From: JBAWXE01 sp037144255
Lineage (GTDB): Bacteria > Bacteroidota > Bacteroidia > Chitinophagales > Chitinophagaceae
Assembly: GCA_037144255.1 (NCBI GenBank)
Contig: JBAWXE010000003.1
Coordinates: 1 to 64,000, forward strand
DNA: 64,000 nt
Direction of reading: 5' to 3'
A program made the position numbers and the translations under genes. This document shows positions 61,303-64,000 of this stretch, piece by piece. Position 1 is the stretch's first letter. Every line of letters starts with the position of its first letter. Below the pieces are notes generated by a model. The model was given only the letters and a program-made list of their open reading frames with translations. It did no database searches and was not told where the DNA came from.

Positions 61303-62127
61303 TTAATGGTTATCGTGTAATGCTACTAATGGTATATGGCTCATCTTTACCATAGCTTTTGTATGGCTCTTATGGAATAGATTTTCAAAAAACAAATGCT
61401 TTTGTGGTACTACCACCAACCAATCCATTTTATGAGTATCAACGAATTGTTGAATAGCCTCATCAGTATTTTCATTGTCTACAAAATGGTATTCCGGATT
61501 TAGTGATTTCAGTAATCCATGTATGGCAGTTTCTTCCAGTGGTGAATCAGGTCCGTAGTTTTTATTATTATGGTCTACATTTAGTATATGCAGTTGAGCA
61601 CCGGTAGCTTGTACTAGATCTATTAAGTGCTGTGTTGATACATGTTCTTTATAGTTCTTAAGGTCACATGCAAAGCAGATTTTTTGAACAGGTTTGTAAG
61701 CAACACCTTGGGGTATTGCTATTACATTATATGCCAAATGTTTCAAGGCACTTACTGCTGTACTACCCAGCCAAGATGCTGAATTGTCCGTACTATTATT
61801 ACCAAATACTATAAACCAGGGCTTGGCTTTTTCTGTAAGTTCTTCTAGACAGTCTATAATATCACCGTACATCACTTTCCCTGTTAATTCTACACCAGGG
61901 TTCTTAGCTATTGTAGCTTCCACAAATACTTTCATTCTGCGTTCGGCTATACCCATGCCTTCATCTATCGGCATAACAGGTATGGGTGTATCGCTGATGG
62001 TAATGGGGATCATAAATGAATGTAAAATAATAACCGAAGCCCTATGCTCTTTAGCCATTGAACATGCATAATGCACTGCATTTTCAGATGCATCAGAAAA
62101 ATCCGTAGTTGCAATAATTAAAGACAT
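61303..62127 (-). CDS. Universal stress protein with two UspA domains
   Basis: Two UspA domains in one chain of 274 aa. The first begins LIIATTDFSDASENAVHYACSMAKEH and ends with FGNNSTDNSASWLGSTAVSAL-like residues through NVIAIPQGV; the second begins CFACDLKNYKEHVSTQHLI and ends near HTKAMVKMSHIPLVALH. The first domain keeps a G-x9-GS-type loop (GNNSTDNSASWLGSTA), suggesting ATP binding. Cytoplasmic, role in stress survival. Confidence 0.9.
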   Translation of the reverse strand: MSLIIATTDFSDASENAVHYACSMAKEHRASVIILHSFMIPITISDTPIPVMPIDEGMGIAERRMKVFVEATIAKNPGVELTGKVMYGDIIDCLEELTEKAKPWFIVFGNNSTDNSASWLGSTAVSALKHLAYNVIAIPQGVAYKPVQKICFACDLKNYKEHVSTQHLIDLVQATGAQLHILNVDHNNKNYGPDSPLEETAIHGLLKSLNPEYHFVDNENTDEAIQQFVDTHKMDWLVVVPQKHLFFENLFHKSHTKAMVKMSHIPLVALHDNH

Positions 62128-62200
62128 AACAGTATATTTTACTCATCAAAAGAAAGAAAAAAAAACTGTAAAATGCAAAAAAAACAAAATGTTGAGATCT

Positions 62201-62944
62201 TTATTTTTTCTTCAAAGATAACATGTGGAAGGCTTTCTTCACTACTTGTAAGAAGGTGGTAAAGAGTATTTTAATATCCAGCCAAATGCTGCGATTTTTC
62301 AGATAATATATATCCCATTGGATTCGTTTGCGTAACTCACGTTCAATATTGATTTCACCAATGTAGCCCTTTATCTGAGCCATACCTGTCATACCTGGAT
62401 GTACCTCATGACGCAGATTATAATAGGGTATACGTTGTGCATAATAACCTGTATGGTATAACATGTGTGGCCTTGGTCCCACAATACTCATATCCCCAAT
62501 CAGTACATTAAACAATTGTGGTGTTTCATCTAAGTGTGTTATCCTCAGGAATTTACCTATTGCAGTAATACGTTTATCGTTGTTCGTTGCTTGCTTAATA
62601 TGAGCTTCGTCGTTCACATACATGGTCCTAAACTTATAGCAATCAAATTCTATTCCCTTATAACCTGTACGTTTTTGAATAAAAAAAACTGGACCCTTTG
62701 ATGTAAGCTTTATCATCAATGCTATTATAGGGTATAGCCATGACATTACAAGTATTGTGAAAAATAACGATATTATAATATCTATGGTGCGTTTTGTTGA
62801 TTGATAGTATGATGAAGGTTCGTATACCATATAACGTTGGTTAATCTCCTCGAACATTTCGCGTATTTCAGCGATATCCGATGGAGGAGCAACTTGGCGT
62901 GCAGGTTTTTCTACAGGAAAATTAATTACAAAAGGTTGTTCCAT
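62201..62944 (-). CDS. Bacterial sugar transferase (initiating phosphoglycosyltransferase)
   Basis: Polyprenyl-phosphate sugar transferase that starts repeat-unit synthesis for exopolysaccharide or O-antigen. A membrane segment (IDIIISLFFTILVMSWLYPIIALMI) precedes the catalytic part: TSKGPVFFIQKRTGYKG, FDCYKFRTMYVND, TAIGKFLRITHLDETPQLFNVL and GDMSIVGPRPHM. This is the short (WcaJ-type catalytic half) form without the N-terminal four-helix domain. Length 247 aa. The adjacent O-antigen ligase-like gene supports a polysaccharide locus. Confidence 0.93.
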   Translation of the reverse strand: MEQPFVINFPVEKPARQVAPPSDIAEIREMFEEINQRYMVYEPSSYYQSTKRTIDIIISLFFTILVMSWLYPIIALMIKLTSKGPVFFIQKRTGYKGIEFDCYKFRTMYVNDEAHIKQATNNDKRITAIGKFLRITHLDETPQLFNVLIGDMSIVGPRPHMLYHTGYYAQRIPYYNLRHEVHPGMTGMAQIKGYIGEINIERELRKRIQWDIYYLKNRSIWLDIKILFTTFLQVVKKAFHMLSLKKK

Positions 62945-63035
62945 TTAAATGGTCAGGTACGAGTTGTTTGCTTACTCATTATACACTACAAAAGTCGTTT
63001 CTTTTTTCAGCGCATGCAAAAATCGCAAAATGTTT

Positions 63036-64000
63036 TCATATTCCCTTAACATTTAGTTCATTTTTCTTATTTGTTGATTCTGAGTAAATTAATCGCCAAT
63101 ATAAGCACGAAAAAAATGTATAATATACTATTCCTGCATGAGTTTGTAATGCGGCTTCCTGTACCATAAATAATATTGATGAAATATTAAATATAATGAA
63201 TTCCTTTTTATATTCTATTTTGTTTATATATAAAAATGGAGCAAATACTATCAGAATAAATACCGATAAACCAATTATGCCTAACATAATTAGTGATTGC
63301 AAAAACATATTGTGCAAGTTGATATTATGAAGCAGCGATTTTTCACTGGAATCTAAACCATACTGAGATATTTTCTCGTTTTGTATAGTTGCTACATCAC
63401 CATTTCCTATTCCTTTCCACCATAGTTTTTTATCTTTAATATTTTCCATGCCTATTCGCCATAGGAATAATCGCATTGATAGATTACTGAATTGCTGATC
63501 AGTACCTCTATAATCTTTAAGCCAAGCCTTATCTACTTTGCTATCTAATACATCCATATATCGTTGCCGTATAGGATTAGGCTTGATAGCCAGCAATACT
63601 ATCAATACAATTGTAACTAGAGAGATAGAAAATATTTGTCCAGCAGATATTTTATGATTTTTGTATATTTTTATTAGGTATTGGGGTATGATAAGGAATA
63701 AGAATAAGGCGATTAATGATTTAGAGGAAAGGAGAATAAAAAAGATCAACAATAGAGAAATAGCAAGAATGCGTAACCATTTGAATTTATGTATAAAATA
63801 ATACTTATAATTAAAAAATAACAAAAGTGTTATTGAAAATATTGAATACCAAGATTCATATACCGCATTTGCATCTAGACCAACAACAAGTTTGTGGTAG
63901 AAAAAAACATCTATATCATGAGATGTTTGCCATAAATAAAATGCTTTAATAAGGCAGTAAATAGCAGTGAGACTTACCCCAGCTATAAAAGCTGTGAATA
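63036..64000 (-). CDS. O-antigen ligase/polymerase-like membrane protein (5' end beyond the window)
   Basis: The frame stays open from the stop at 63036 to base 64000, so the gene is cut off by the window edge; an in-frame TTG at 63824 is not its real start. Many hydrophobic helices (ILAISLLLIFFILLSSKSLIAL, SLVTIVLIVLLAI) surround a large loop with SMRLFLWRIGMENIKDKKLW and WKGIGNGD, typical of the Wzy/WaaL (O-antigen ligase) superfamily. It probably handles polysaccharide made by the neighbouring sugar transferase. The visible part is about 321 residues. Confidence 0.8.
   Translation of the reverse strand, partial: FTAFIAGVSLTAIYCLIKAFYLWQTSHDIDVFFYHKLVVGLDANAVYESWYSIFSITLLLFFNYKYYFIHKFKWLRILAISLLLIFFILLSSKSLIALFLFLIIPQYLIKIYKNHKISAGQIFSISLVTIVLIVLLAIKPNPIRQRYMDVLDSKVDKAWLKDYRGTDQQFSNLSMRLFLWRIGMENIKDKKLWWKGIGNGDVATIQNEKISQYGLDSSEKSLLHNINLHNMFLQSLIMLGIIGLSVFILIVFAPFLYINKIEYKKEFIIFNISSILFMVQEAALQTHAGIVYYTFFSCLYWRLIYSESTNKKNELNVKGI

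Overview
The window is chromosomal DNA from a member of the Bacteroidota, most like the Chitinophagaceae. The evidence is the gene content (GldC, type IX secretion C-terminal sorting domains, DUF1573 lipid-exported proteins, group III truncated haemoglobin, a DUF721 gene), and a recurrent promoter element TAnnTTTG, the Bacteroidota -7 box, found just upstream of many genes. No rRNA, tRNA or CRISPR array was seen.

Layout. 1-8160 is the division and cell wall (dcw) cluster on the + strand: end of murD, ftsW, murG, murC, ftsQ, ftsA, ftsZ, closed by a terminator. 8547-13061 (+) holds an ECF sigma factor, rsmE, a DUF4159 protein, a low-molecular-weight phosphatase, hisS and tag. 13135-18996 holds a PorG-like barrel protein (-), tyrS, a seven-haem cytochrome with TPRs, a barrel protein, and superoxide dismutase (-). 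19125-22543 is an accessory patch: a 5'-truncated surface protein abuts a 5'-truncated conjugation-type coupling ATPase, followed by a PD-(D/E)XK-like gene. 22544-25814 has DUF721, rpsO and pnp. 25888-28243 (-) makes UDP-glucuronate and UDP-xylose. 29330-30502 is a class III aminotransferase. 30611-36358 (-) is a phosphate uptake unit: porin, pstSCAB, phoU. 36620-39639 (-) has a CCA-adding enzyme, tsaC and a glycosyltransferase. Two tandem DUF1573 genes, an aminotransferase, and a very large secreted metalloprotease follow.

45453-46156 is a gene-poor stretch with a well-formed promoter, a tiny ORF and an array of ATGCAC units repeated every 11 bp. This is the least explained part of the window. 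46157-51431 (-) has adenine deaminase, truncated haemoglobin, a LUD protein, ftsH and rsfS. 51495-55975 (+) has birA, a TMTC-like membrane protein with TPRs and a three-gene carotenoid tail (DUF422, crtZ, lycopene cyclase). 55958-59141 (-) has trpG/pabA, cvpA, yqeY, gldC, rluA and ybeY. 59213-61272 (+) has a FeoA-like gene, nadD and a YtxH / holin-like / hypothetical triplet. 61303-64000 (-) has a universal stress protein, a sugar transferase and an O-antigen-ligase-like protein running off the end.

Two general features stand out. Convergent gene pairs are separated by unusually long perfect hairpins (up to 24 bp stems), and several genes have the -7 box only 4-8 nt from the start codon, suggesting leaderless or near-leaderless mRNAs.
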